Shown here in pieces: positions 28,856 to 39,242 of a stretch of 60,000 nt of DNA. Made by a program: the position numbers and the translations under genes. The notes beneath the pieces are model-generated. The model ran no database searches, was not told where the DNA came from, and was given only the letters and a program-made list of their open reading frames with translations. This DNA comes from Tubulanus polymorphus (Eukaryota > Nemertea > Palaeonemertea > Tubulaniformes > Tubulanidae), in the NCBI RefSeq assembly GCF_964204645.1, contig NC_134030.1, positions 11,532,278-11,592,277 on the forward strand. The letters run 5' to 3'. Position 1 is the first letter of the stretch; each line of letters opens with the position of its first letter.

Positions 28856-31800
28856 TAACCATAAGGTAATGTTTTTATACCATCATCTGAAATATGTCTT
28901 TTATCATCAAATGGATTTAAACTAGTTTTTTCAACTTCATTAATGTACATCTCGTGATCTTCTGATCTTAAACAATTCATTTTATGTTTCATTACAATTG
29001 AGTTATATAAACACTTTATATAATCTTGAAATTCTATATGTTTATCAACCACATGTTTTGTTATTCCTTTTAACTTTTTAGCTTCATGATCTTTTGTTCT
29101 ATAACTATACATTTTACTTCTTATCCCAACAAATTCAATCATTTCATCACCCCCTAATTCATCTTTAAATTTACCAGGAATCTTTTTATTATCATTGCTA
29201 AATAGTTCATGATCTTTGGTATAATTGCTAAAATCAAAATGATGCTTTAATGTTTTTAAGTCTTTTGTTATGTCATTTGTCTTGATTTTTAGTATGTACG
29301 CATCCGTATTGAATGCAATTAATGGAAATCCACAGTTAAATGTACCATCTTCAGTTGATAAATCATAAACATAATCTGATGGGTTATATATTTCAAATAA
29401 ATCTTTAACTTCTTCAGTTAAATCTTTTTCTGTGTGGCTTAAATTAAAGCAATTTGGTTTAGATTTAATCAATCCAATATTCATATTGAAGCCTAATGAA
29501 TTACATAATATATTTAACCCTAATATAGCAACTTTTCCTTTTTGTGCAAAGGTTATCTTTTTATCCTTTGTAAATTTTTTAGCACCATCTGCTGCGTAGA
29601 ATCCAATGAAGAACCATTTTCTTAAATTATTTTTTGCATTTAATACATAATCTGGTACTATCTTTTCTTTAGTTGAAGTATTACTTTTCACTATTGCATG
29701 AATATAGAATTCATCATTATATTTTATAGCAAAATCTTTAGGATTATTTACAAGTATTCTATAAACTGCTGATGATTTCATATGATCCATGATTCTAGAT
29801 GTTTTATGTGAATAAACTTCTTCACAGAATTTCTTAATTCTTTCTAATAATTTTAAGTCTTGATTGCATAAATACCAACAATATTTATTACCCCAAACAT
29901 AATTATACACACCTGCTGAACCATCACCCATGAAAAATCCTTTGATAAAATATTCTTTTTCTTCTAATGTTTCGGGTTCTATATTATAAATATTATCAAT
30001 AATTTCATCAAATGACATATGATTCATTCTTTGGAAAAATCTTTTATGTAATAATTCATCTCCAATTTTTATATCAGTTGGTTTTATTTCATCGCCATTT
30101 CGTTTAATTAAACTACGATCTTCTGTAACATCTACAAATCCTAATTTAGTTCTAACTCTATAGATTTTCTTATTTGTTTAAAACCTAATAATATTCTTTA
30201 ATTTTTTCCATCCATTTCTTGTCCAAACATCCATTAAATCATTTATTTGTATTAATTCTTTTTCACCATATGAAATATAACATTCATTTTGTTTTGGAAT
30301 TATTTCTGAAATTCTTCTTATCAATATTCTATCATAACATTTTAATAATATTGGGGTGTCAGCTGTTACAGAATCAAAATATAATATTTCAATATGCTTT
30401 TCCCCAAAAAGTGGTTGTAAAACATTATAATAAAAATCATACATTAATAATTTTGATACTTCTAAAACAGTTGAACCAATGAATATAGGTTTATTAAATT
30501 TCATTGACGTTCTTTTTAATTTAACTGCTGTTAAATAATCTTCAAATCTTTTATTTCCTAAATGTCTAGGACTTGATTGTAAATGTCTTAATCTTTCAGA
30601 ATTATTTACTAATTCAATATCATTTCTATTTCTAATATTTTCACATGTTTTACCATAAAAACTATTATTCATTAATTTGAAGAAATCTTTTTCAAAATCT
30701 GTTTTTGATATGGTTCTCTGTTGAGTATTGAAATCTATATATTTTTCTAACCACTTCGATTGATTAAATTCAATATATCTATGTACTTTCTTTAATTTTA
30801 TACCTTGTTTTAGATAAAATTTTAACATTCTATAATGAACAATATAATTGTATTTATTATTTTGAGTATTAATTTTTCTGTAAAAACATGATCTTTCGGT
30901 TTTATTTACTTCTGGTATTCACTTAAATAACTATCATCTACAGTTAAATGTTCTGGGCAATAAGGTAAGTTTCTTGTTTTAAACTTTATATTTTCAGGAT
31001 ATTCTAAATCAACTACAAAGAAATAACCAATTGGTGCATCATCTTTTAAACTCATAATTGCGCTTTCCCAATCAGTTTTATCATCATTTTCAACTTCTGT
31101 TAATATAAAATTTTTATATGGTTGAGGTTGCATCATTGCCCAACCATATAAATTATTGGCGTCAATATATAATAATTTATATTCATCATTTGCTTTAAAA
31201 TACCTATCTCCCATAACACCACTAATTCGACCTCTAATTGATTTTTCAAATAATATAACCATATCTGGTTCTTTTAATAAATCTAATTCTACATTTGTAT
31301 ATTTTAAACCACATTGCCAGGTTAAACCAGGACTAGAGTAGCAATAACAAGGATCAACATTAAAATGATTCAAATTAACTTCTCTAAATTTTTCAAATAT
31401 GTCAGCTAATATCATAACATCTGATTTTAAATATAAATCAACTAATTCACCATGATTTTTCATCTTAAAATGGTTCCAAATATTTAATGTTCTATTAAAC
31501 ACTTCATCTTTCACACTCTTTTAATTGATCATAAAATTGATCTTTTAATAATTCTGTTACATTAAAATCATTGTGTGTTTTATAAAATGAATAAGGAATT
31601 GCACCTTTATATCTCAATAATTTAAAATCTTGTTCATTTGGATAATAATATCGAGTTATAACAAAATCATTATCAACTAAACTTTTTGATAAATTATCTA
31701 ATGAACTTGCTAGAAATCTATAAGAATCTAAAAATCTAATGCAACCAAATTGAAATGAAATATAATTTTCAGATGTTTTAGCTAATAGTTTAAAATCATA

Positions 31801-33909
31801 TTTTCTTACATTTACACCATTCATAGCATTATATTCTTCTATTTCTTGATTAATTGCGCCCAATTTTCCCGATAATTGTTTTATAAATAAATGGGTATCA
31901 TAGCCTGATAAATTATGAAATAATATTGGAACGAAATTTACTTTTTTAGCTTGTAAATTACAATCTTCATGAGCAGCTCCACGATATTTTGAATTTAAAT
32001 GATCATGATCTCTAACTATTTTATCAAATGAATAAAAACGTTTTTCACAATAACAACAATGAGTTGCATAATTAAAATCAATTTCATCTTCTTTTGTCAT
32101 AACTATTCTTTTATTTTTGTTTAATAATTTTGCAAAATCACTTTCTAATTCAATCATTTTGTCACAAAAATCATTGACTACATTTTCACCTCTAAAACAA
32201 ATATATTGACTTTCATATAATTCAGGATAATTTGATTTGATGTAAATTCCATAAGCAGCAGCTCTTTGATGAACTTTTTTAATTTTATTCATAATTGGCG
32301 GGTCTTGTGTTGTGTCTTCATTTAATTCATTTCCTTTATCCATTGATTTTAATAATTGCTTTTTGTTATATATTTCTTTTCTATCTTGATCAGTTAATTC
32401 TTTATTCAACGATTCAAAATCCCCATAAATTACAAATGGAACAATATTCTTAAATTTATTATTAGTAAATTTCAAATTATAATCTTATTCTGTTGGCATT
32501 ATTAATTTACAAAAATCTTTATTATCACATAATTCTTTATGTTTTAGTAACGCATTCTCAGTTCTAAATTTAGATAAACATTTTCTACATAGATAAATTT
32601 CATGACTGTTAAAATCACTTTCTGTTCTAAAGAATAAATCAATTTGTTTTAACCACATATAATGTTCATTTTCATCTTTTTTGTAATATAACAAATCCAT
32701 AGCATTTTCATCATCATAATATTATGTTAAATATAAAGCTTCCAATGTATAATCTTTAATATTTTCACCTTTTGTCTTTGGTAATTGCATTGATTCGAAT
32801 ACATTTATTTTTAAATTATTAATTTTTCCTATTTTGGGTATCATTTTTATAGTCACTGGATATTGATCAATTTTATATAATGTTTCATATTTCCGGTAAT
32901 TTGTTATTCTAAAACTATGCGTAATATCTTCTGTTGGGTGTAAACAACTAATAATTGACCATAGAAAACGTTTATTATCTTCATTTTGAATATTTATTAC
33001 TGCTTTTGTTGTTAATGGTAATTTAATATAAGATGATGCTTTACTATCCTTTTCTGTTGTACAGTTTGAATCATTTTTAAACATTGTTTTACTTTTTGAT
33101 GTTTTATTCCTTTTTGTATTATAAACATTTAAATCTAAAAATATAATTTCATTTAATGATAAACCAGAACCCTCAAAATATCTTTCTGCAATATGACGTT
33201 TAAATTCATTAAATATTTTTTCTAACTTCTCTTTTATTTGCGTTTTTGAAATTATTTCTTCAGAGAGTGTTTGAATATTATAATCCATTTTCTCTTCTGA
33301 CTTTAAAAAACTTACTTTCCCAGAGATACTAATTTTTGGATATTCAACATCTGTTATCAAATCTAGTATTTTTTCTATTATTTCATTAAATTTACTATAA
33401 TCTTCTATTGTTGTACCTTTAAAAAATCTAAATATAATAGCTGCAGGACCAATTTTACGACGTAATGTTTCTAATATTTCAATTGTATCTTTTATTTCTA
33501 GTGAATCAATATAATTTCTTACATTTTCCATGTAAGGTTTATTTGAAATGGATTTAGTTTTTGAAGTTGGTTTTTTTACTTTTTGAGGTTTATCATCGAA
33601 ATAATCTTTTCCTAAAACATTATTACTCAAATTTTGATGGTGTTTTTGTTATTCGAGATGTCTATTATAATTCCTTTTTACTATAAATTCATTACAAACT
33701 TCACACTTTATTTCATTCACATTCATATTTTCTAATCGTTCTTTTCTTTCATTGGAATTTTCTGAAGTTTCAAAATCTATAACATTTTTTATATGATTTG
33801 AAGATTTTTCATGACGCGATTTTTGAGATTTATCAATGTATTTTTTACAATATGGACAATAATATTGATTTTCATTAACATCAATTTGTTCTGTCTTATT
33901 CTCTCCCAT
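28852..33909 (-). pseudogene. Protein-primed-type DNA polymerase B (PolB) with zinc fingers and an intein; broken
   Basis: This replicates the element. The ATG at 33909 lies in the right TIR. Order: two zinc fingers (CPYCKKYI...H; CEVCNEFI...H), an N-terminal extension, a CRKCLSKF...H finger, and the exonuclease motif YGDFES. Next come a Cys/His endonuclease-VII-like patch (CCYCEKRF...RDHDH), FHNLSGYDTHLF, YLKSDVMILAD and polymerase motif A (YIDANNLYGWAM). Motif B (KLMNNSFYGKT) and motif C (YFD|TDAYIL, split by the intein) follow. The extein is about 1330 residues. The gene stays in one frame for 5 kb except for four in-frame TAA codons (33649, 32722, 32485 and, in the intein, 30178) and two compensating indels near 31505 and 30910 that put 30910-31505 in another frame. 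All catalytic motifs are otherwise visible. Confidence 0.92.
29308..30372 (-). other. Intein with LAGLIDADG homing endonuclease inside PolB motif C
   Basis: This self-splicing protein element is encoded in frame. It starts at Ser (30370-30372) directly after YFD and ends at Asn (29308-29310) directly before TDAYIL, so its removal restores a YFD-TD catalytic motif. Block A is SVTADTPILLKCYDRI. Block B region is LGFVDVTEDRSLI, where the usual His is Arg (CGT at 30115-30117). Two LAGLIDADG motifs are present: FIKGFFMGDGSAG and FFIGFYAADGAKK. Block F is YVYDLSTEDGTF and block G ends PLIAFN|T, with Phe where a penultimate His is common. The length is 355 codons, normal for a large intein. One TAA (30178-30180) interrupts it. 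The position corresponds to the Pol-c-type insertion site known from archaeal and viral polymerases. Confidence 0.85.
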
Positions 33910-33926
33910 TTATAAGGAAAAAAAAT
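33910..33926 (-). promoter_or_regulatory. Promoter-like block of the polymerase gene, inside the TIR
   Basis: AATTTTTTTTCCTTATAAATG, the same sequence as at the left end (8905-8924). It supports a shared terminal promoter. Confidence 0.55.
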
Positions 33927-34046
33927 TACTTGTGGTGATGAGTGGGGATTACTTCCCCTTGTATATAACAAGCACGCTGTTAACCGTTCTCACCCAAGCC
34001 TCACAGCATCTATTTATCCGGGCACAGTTGACACGCAATCACTGTG

Positions 34047-34455
34047 AGACGAGAAGATACACAATATCCGTGTAAGAAGATAACAAGAGAAATCCCACAA
34101 TAAGTTCAGCCAAAACGAGAAACTTGAATAGAAGAGTTATATATATTTGCGCAACGTTTCGGCTAAAGACTATTAGCCATCATCAGGCGTACTGAGTACA
34201 GGAGAATATTACAAGATATTTATACAAGACCAAAACAATAGAAGCAGAGTGAGTGATTAAAATATTGAAAGGGGAATAGATTAAAGTAATGACATAACAA
34301 CTAGAAAACAATGCTAAAGTAAGCAAGGCAAACTAGGGGCAATGTAGATTAAAGTAATTAATAAACAAAGACACAAGCTAAAGTGATTAAAACGGGAGGA
34401 CAAGCTAAGGGGTGATCAAATAAAACAAAGAGAAGGAACATGAAAGGCGATAATC
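34047..34455 (-). mobile_element. Penelope-like retroelement fragment with hammerhead-like core
   Basis: It is absent from the left TIR, so it inserted after the Polinton formed. On the minus strand it contains CTGATGA (34186-34180), a stem TGGCTA/TAGCC (34179-34174 with 34165-34161), GAAA (34160-34157) and then CGTT. This is the conserved core order of hammerhead ribozymes found in Penelope-like element termini. Flanking cactgtgag/cagtgagtgag words may be an imperfect target duplication. No protein-coding part remains. Confidence 0.55.
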
Positions 34456-34649
34456 AGTGAGTGAGCGCGTTAATAACCGTTCTCAGTAGCGACTCACTGT
34501 ATCGATCTATCCACGCGCAGTTGTTGTTACGCGCACTCACTGTATATGTGTATCACAGAGCAATCGTCCGTTCTCACTAGAGCCTAGCTGTGATGAGTGG
34601 TGTCTCGACCTCTCGACCTCTGGTATGAAAACGCCATCTTCTAATTACT

Positions 34650-34655
34650 GACGGT
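34650..34655. other. Target-site duplication, right copy (GACGGT)
   Basis: It directly follows the CTAATTACT terminus and is identical to 8582-8587. Confidence 0.9.
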
Positions 34656-34740
34656 CATTTGAAATGGCCACCACCTCAGTGATCGCAGTTCTCGAGGGAA
34701 TTCCTCGAACGGAAAATTTTTTTCCATAGCAAAAAGAGGA
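34650..34740 (-). pseudogene. Upstream half of the BEL/Pao-like fragment
   Basis: Read on the minus strand into the insertion site, it gives TAITEVVAISND and then joins the RPLT motif on the far side. The layout E-x-VL-x-NSRPLT is expected in BEL/Pao integrases. A one-base shift further upstream (near 34690) separates it from an FEEFPREL segment. It is short and degraded. Confidence 0.45.
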
Positions 34741-37071
34741 ATGTTCAGAACATACATAGGTCTACTAAGTTTCGTATACATCGACTGTATAGTTACTGAG
34801 AATGAGGTGACAGAAATTCGCACAACATTTTTTTACAAAAAGACCGTTAGTCCGATCGAAAAGTTGTTCGATAGCAAATGGGGCTCCAAGGTGATCAAAG
34901 TACACCGTCTTTTGTGATTCTGTGAAAATATCCCTACGCCGGAGAAATGTGCCACATATAAAAGTTCACGCCGGACGGACGACGACCGGTTATCCCCGAA
35001 TCCTACAGCTCCGCTGACCTTCAGTTATAGCGGAGCTAAAAACTGGGTTACCCGAATCCCATGGCAGCAGTGTCGTAGGAAAATGCTAACAATTATCAAA
35101 TATCAAGCCTATAAGTTTAAACGTTATTTCTAAAGCCTGGCTAACACAAGGCGACGATTTTTAGTCGTCGGTAGCTCTGCCACCGGTTCTGCAAGCAACC
35201 GTTGAGAATCGATCGCTTGACGTCTCCCGTGTGCTATCACTGGCGACGGAGAGGCGATTATCTTTCCCGCCCAAACAGGCGTCAAACTTTTGAATTAGTT
35301 TTCTTAAGTTGTTATGCCGTGGGGCATGCGCAGCGCTCGCGGCATTTCCTACGTGGGCCGCGGCCACTTCCCACTCTCTGGCGCTCATTTTATTGCTTGA
35401 TCCTTGGAGTAATCATTTGACTACTCCAAGCTTGACCATAGCTGAAATATAACCATGTAGCTTTTGGGCGAATCGAAAGTTCAGTGGCCATCTTTGAGTG
35501 GGAAAAGCGGGAAAGGCAGCCGGAAAGCCGGAAAAATCTAACTATACGTGACAAATCATCGAATTGTCGTATTGTTTAATTGAAATTACAGCGAAAATAC
35601 ATTCATTCTACAGTACTTTTTTGTACAAAATTGGAGCATGTCACTCCGCTGGAGTATTCGATAACATCGAATACATTAGAGATCCAGTCGGCTCCAGATT
35701 CCGGTCGGTTTTTAGTAGGCCTAGTGCTAACGTAGACTGGTCGCCTGTCCAATTCTGCGCCACCTGCATTCGCAGTCAGAATAGACTTCTAACTGATGGT
35801 AGAGACCGGCAACCAGTCTATTGCAAACGTTACCTTCCGATCAAAAGTCAAGGTCGTCGGACTCGTCGCGCAAGCAGTATTCGCACAGTATTCACCAAAT
35901 ACCGGGTAATTATTAAAATAACTTTTGATTTCTAGGTAAACGCTATTGCTAAAGTCACTGTGGTTAGGGCCAGTATCATTTTGTTGACGACCTAACCAAA
36001 TGACAACTCACAGTTAACGTTATTTTATTGAATTGGGAACCACATACACACACAAAAAAACTGGCTTGAAATGGTAATGCCGGTAATTTAACTTCCGGAT
36101 TCAGCATCTGCTTAATAGCCTACGTTGCTACATCCAAATGTGGCATAGGCCTACGTAATCGGAGAGGGAGATAAGTGGATGTCAGGTGTTTGTCTCCAGT
36201 GCAGATAGTCAGTAACCTGTCTGTGGTTTAGTTTCACGATCGGATATTTTCACAAACCACAGTCAGGAATGGGAAGGTCATTTTTGTATGAAATCTTCGT
36301 CAGCCAATTTGACTGACGAGTAATTTGCCTGGCATTTCATTGTTTCTTAAGATATCTGTCTAATTTTTGTTGTAATCGACGCACAACAGATTCGTAGTTT
36401 GTCTGATACCTATAACACCTCACCTGACGATCTTAATCCATGTGCAAATCGGCCGTAAAGTGAGAGTAAATTTCCGTCCAGTCAACAGCTGCCATTTTGA
36501 AAATTACTGGAGGTGCTGGCACCTGACTGAGGCCAGGACAACAGCACAAACTAACAAAGCGAAACGACGAAATTAAAAAAAATTAAGAAATCAACACTTA
36601 TTCACATTTTTCTTTTACCAGAAATTTATTATTTCATTATTTGTTATGGAAAACATGAAGATTTGATATAAAAGTTGGAAAACCATCAAAAATAAAAATT
36701 GTCGTTTCGTCTTGGAAGTTTTATATAAATCCTTGTAGGTCCCCTTGTCTTATCATGCCACATGTGCAATACAGAGAAATGGCGGCCAATGGCGAAATTT
36801 GTGGAGAAATTAATTAATTTCTCAAAATAATGTTGATTAATCACTCGAAACATACATAAAATTGGATTATTTCGAAAGGTACCTGTGTTAGTTTGTGAAT
36901 TAAGCTATTAATTGTGGACTGAAGTGAATAGAAAGTATATTTTTGAAGTGTTACTTTTTTCAACCGTGTTTTGGTCCTTGTCATCCCTAACGTTGGTATA
37001 AGCCCATCCGATTATAAAAAGCTTACCACCAACGATTAGGTAACTAACTACAGTGCAGAGGGCCAGTACAC
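34741..37071. other. Host non-coding DNA right of the Polinton
   Basis: No gene is supported. About 35140-35940 is richer in G+C and CpG than its surroundings, with short open stretches on both strands (for example MSAREWEVAAAHVGNAASAA on the minus strand at 35388). It could include a promoter or first exon, but nothing is recognisable. Confidence 0.35.
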
Positions 37072-38530
37072 AGGGGCTCGTTACGATAGCTGGGGTCCAA
37101 AATCAAAGATTTGACCCAGTTTCCTAGGTACCACCTATAAAAAAAGAAAAGGGAGCTAACATTTTGACATACTAGAATTGACCTTCTCATTTCAATCGCT
37201 CATAACTTCGTAACCCATTGACCGATTCGCTCGAAATTGATTTCGTTTCATTCCTAAGAGGTTACTTTTTAGTTTGAGACCTTCCGCGACAAAATCGGAT
37301 AAGAGACACCCGAGAAATCACAACTCAAATCCGAAAAAACGAGTCAAAATAGCCAAAGCCGGAATTACTAGGACGTCTCGGAGTAGTCGATTCCCGACGA
37401 AAAACAATGAGTTGACGCGGTTCCCGGGCATTAATCTTCACATATCATACATCGCTGGAAAGCTTATGAACTGACCTTATTGAAAAATGCGTTTATTTGA
37501 TAATCCGTTCCGAAACCGGCGACAAGCGAGGTGATAATACGCACCGAACCGATAAATAAGCACTTTAAGCGTCACTGAACCGCCATTGAGGGTGTGACGT
37601 CACGGGCTCAGAGGACTGATAAATTCGCGATACGTGATTGGTCGACTGAATATGTCAATTATCTAGCGTTGCATGCTGGGATTTCTAGTCTAATTAAATT
37701 TCTAGTCTATCTCTTTTAGTTTAAGAGATATTGAAGTTTGTTTACATGAAATAGCCTATTGCCTTCTTAGATCACAGTTTTTGTGTATTGAAACATGAAG
37801 ACACTTTTCGCTCAAATTTTCAAACTTCAATTTGCGATATCTCGAAAACTACAGAAGATAATTCAAAAATTTAAAAAGCATATTGTTATTTGAGCCCTCC
37901 CCATTCCAACTAGCTTTCTTTCAGTAAGATTGGAGCTATTTGAATTTTTTATGGATATAGCTATCAAAGATTTGACCCAGTATCCTAGGTACCACCCATA
38001 AAAAAAGAAAAGGGAGCTAAAATTTTGACATACAAGAATTGACCGTCTCATTTCAATCACTCATAACTTCGTAACCCATCGACCGATTCGCACGAAATCA
38101 GTTTCGTTTCATTCCTAAGAGGTTACTGTTTCGTATGAAAGTTTCCGCGACGTATAAGTATAGGGCCTATATCGGATAAGAGACACCCGAGAAATCACGA
38201 CTCAAACCCAAAAAAACGAGTCAAAATAGCCAATGCCGGAATTACTAGGACGTCTTGGAGTAGTCGATTTCCGACGAAAAACGATGAGTTGACGCAGTTC
38301 CCTTACATTAATCATCACATATCATAGGCCTACATCGCTAGAAAGCTTATGAACTGACCTTATTGAAAAATGCGTTTATTTGATTATCCGTTCCAATACC
38401 GCTAGTCGCCGGTATCGGAAACAGATTATCAAATAAACGCTTTTTTCAATAAGGTCAATTCATAGGATACCTAGGATACTGGGTCAAATCTTTGATTTTG
38501 GACCCCCAGATATTGTGACGAGCCCCTGTG
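37072..38530. mobile_element. ~1.45-kb element with inverted termini and an internal duplication
   Basis: The left end (cacaggggctcgttacgata, then aaaatcaaagatttgaccca) is the complement of the right end (tgggtcaaatctttgatttt, then gtgacgagcccctgtg). Inside, about 37120-37480 recurs at about 37970-38350 (the same agaaaagggagctaa and gaccgattcg words) with an offset of about 860 bases. There is no protein. A further truncated piece lies at about 38636-38700. Confidence 0.7.
38350..38462. repeat. Long hairpin inside the element
   Basis: The arm tgaccttattgaaaaatgcgtttatttgat is answered by atcaaataaacgcttttttcaataaggtca after a ~38-base spacer that contains a second small inversion (ccgttccaatacc / ggtatcggaaac). 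Confidence 0.7.
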
Positions 38531-39045
38531 GTCAAGTTGGTTAGCTTCAGGACTGTCCTCGTCGTCGGAGCTGAACCTGATTCCAATTTTGATTTTTAGG
38601 CCTACTGTTCACAGGCACCTCACACAAAAAGCTTTTGATCCCAGTATCCTAGGCACTATTAAAAAAAAGACAAGGGAACCAACTCCATGCAGATTGGTCG
38701 ATAGGTAGGCCTGATGTCACTTCAACAGTTTGTATTTTCGTTTGCTATATCCATAAAAAATCCAAATTCCAAGTGGTTATTTAACCGTATAAGGCAAAGT
38801 AATTACTTCCGCTATTTTACCATACATTATTACCATATACATTGTATTAACTAAAAAAAGTAACAATAAAATCATCATCATCATCATTAAAAAAAATTAT
38901 CGGGTTAAGGGTTAGGGTTTCAATAGGGTTAGTGTCAAGAGGGTGAGAAGAGGGTCCAGAGGGTTCCGTTTTACCCCTAGGGATATGATTAAGGTAAGGT
39001 GACGTACTATAGATAGTTAAAACATTCGGTTGCTTTCCAGCGAGC

Positions 39046-39115
39046 TCGGTGGTCTAGTGGTATGACGCTGCGCTAGTAATTTACTGGCCAGGGTTCGAGT
39101 CTCGCTCTATCCGCT
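39046..39115 (+). other. tRNA-like sequence (SINE head or tRNA pseudogene)
   Basis: It contains an A-box (TGGTCTAGTGG) and a B-box (GGTTCGAGTC) at normal spacing. The acceptor ends AGCGAG/CTCGCT can pair, but the T-arm stem does not pair properly, so this is not a functional tRNA. It is probably tRNA-derived repeat sequence. Confidence 0.4.
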
Positions 39116-39242
39116 CTATTTTCTCTAACTCTGTTCTCTAACACTTTCCTTGAATTTACTAAGTCGTGCACCCCTGTGCGCATGCGCGGCGTAAATCAAC
39201 CAATCAGCGACGATGAAGCAAAAATATATTTCGTAATTTGTT

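Larger units (their letters stand above)
8588..34649. mobile_element. Polinton/Maverick (adintovirus-like) element, 26.06 kb, degraded
   Basis: The element begins AGTAATTAGAAGATGG and ends with its complement. It has ~344-bp terminal inverted repeats and 6-bp target duplications. It encodes the diagnostic set: protein-primed family-B polymerase, retroviral-type integrase with chromodomain, FtsK/HerA-type packaging ATPase and a capsid-protein region. Coding DNA is much more AT-rich than either flank. It has itself been invaded by ~7.8 kb of satellite-rich DNA (about 10260-18060), a Penelope-like fragment in its right TIR, and an intein in its polymerase. Without these it would be about 18 kb, within the usual Polinton range. 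Many genes carry stops or frameshifts, so autonomous mobility is unlikely. Confidence 0.95.
33903..34649 (-). repeat. Polinton right terminal inverted repeat, with an inserted fragment
   Basis: This is the complement of 8588-8931, from ctcccatttataagg to ctaattact. It is longer than the left copy because of a ~400-bp insert at about 34047-34455. Excluding the insert, the two copies agree closely. The inner end contains the polymerase start codon and its promoter-like block. Confidence 0.9.

Noticed and set aside
38895-38935. Telomere-like ggttagggtt words
   Set aside because: There are only two or three imperfect hexamers, so it is not an interstitial telomere array.
39046-39115. Functional tRNA gene
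   Set aside because: A- and B-boxes are present, but the T-arm does not pair and the acceptor is short, so it is listed only as tRNA-like.
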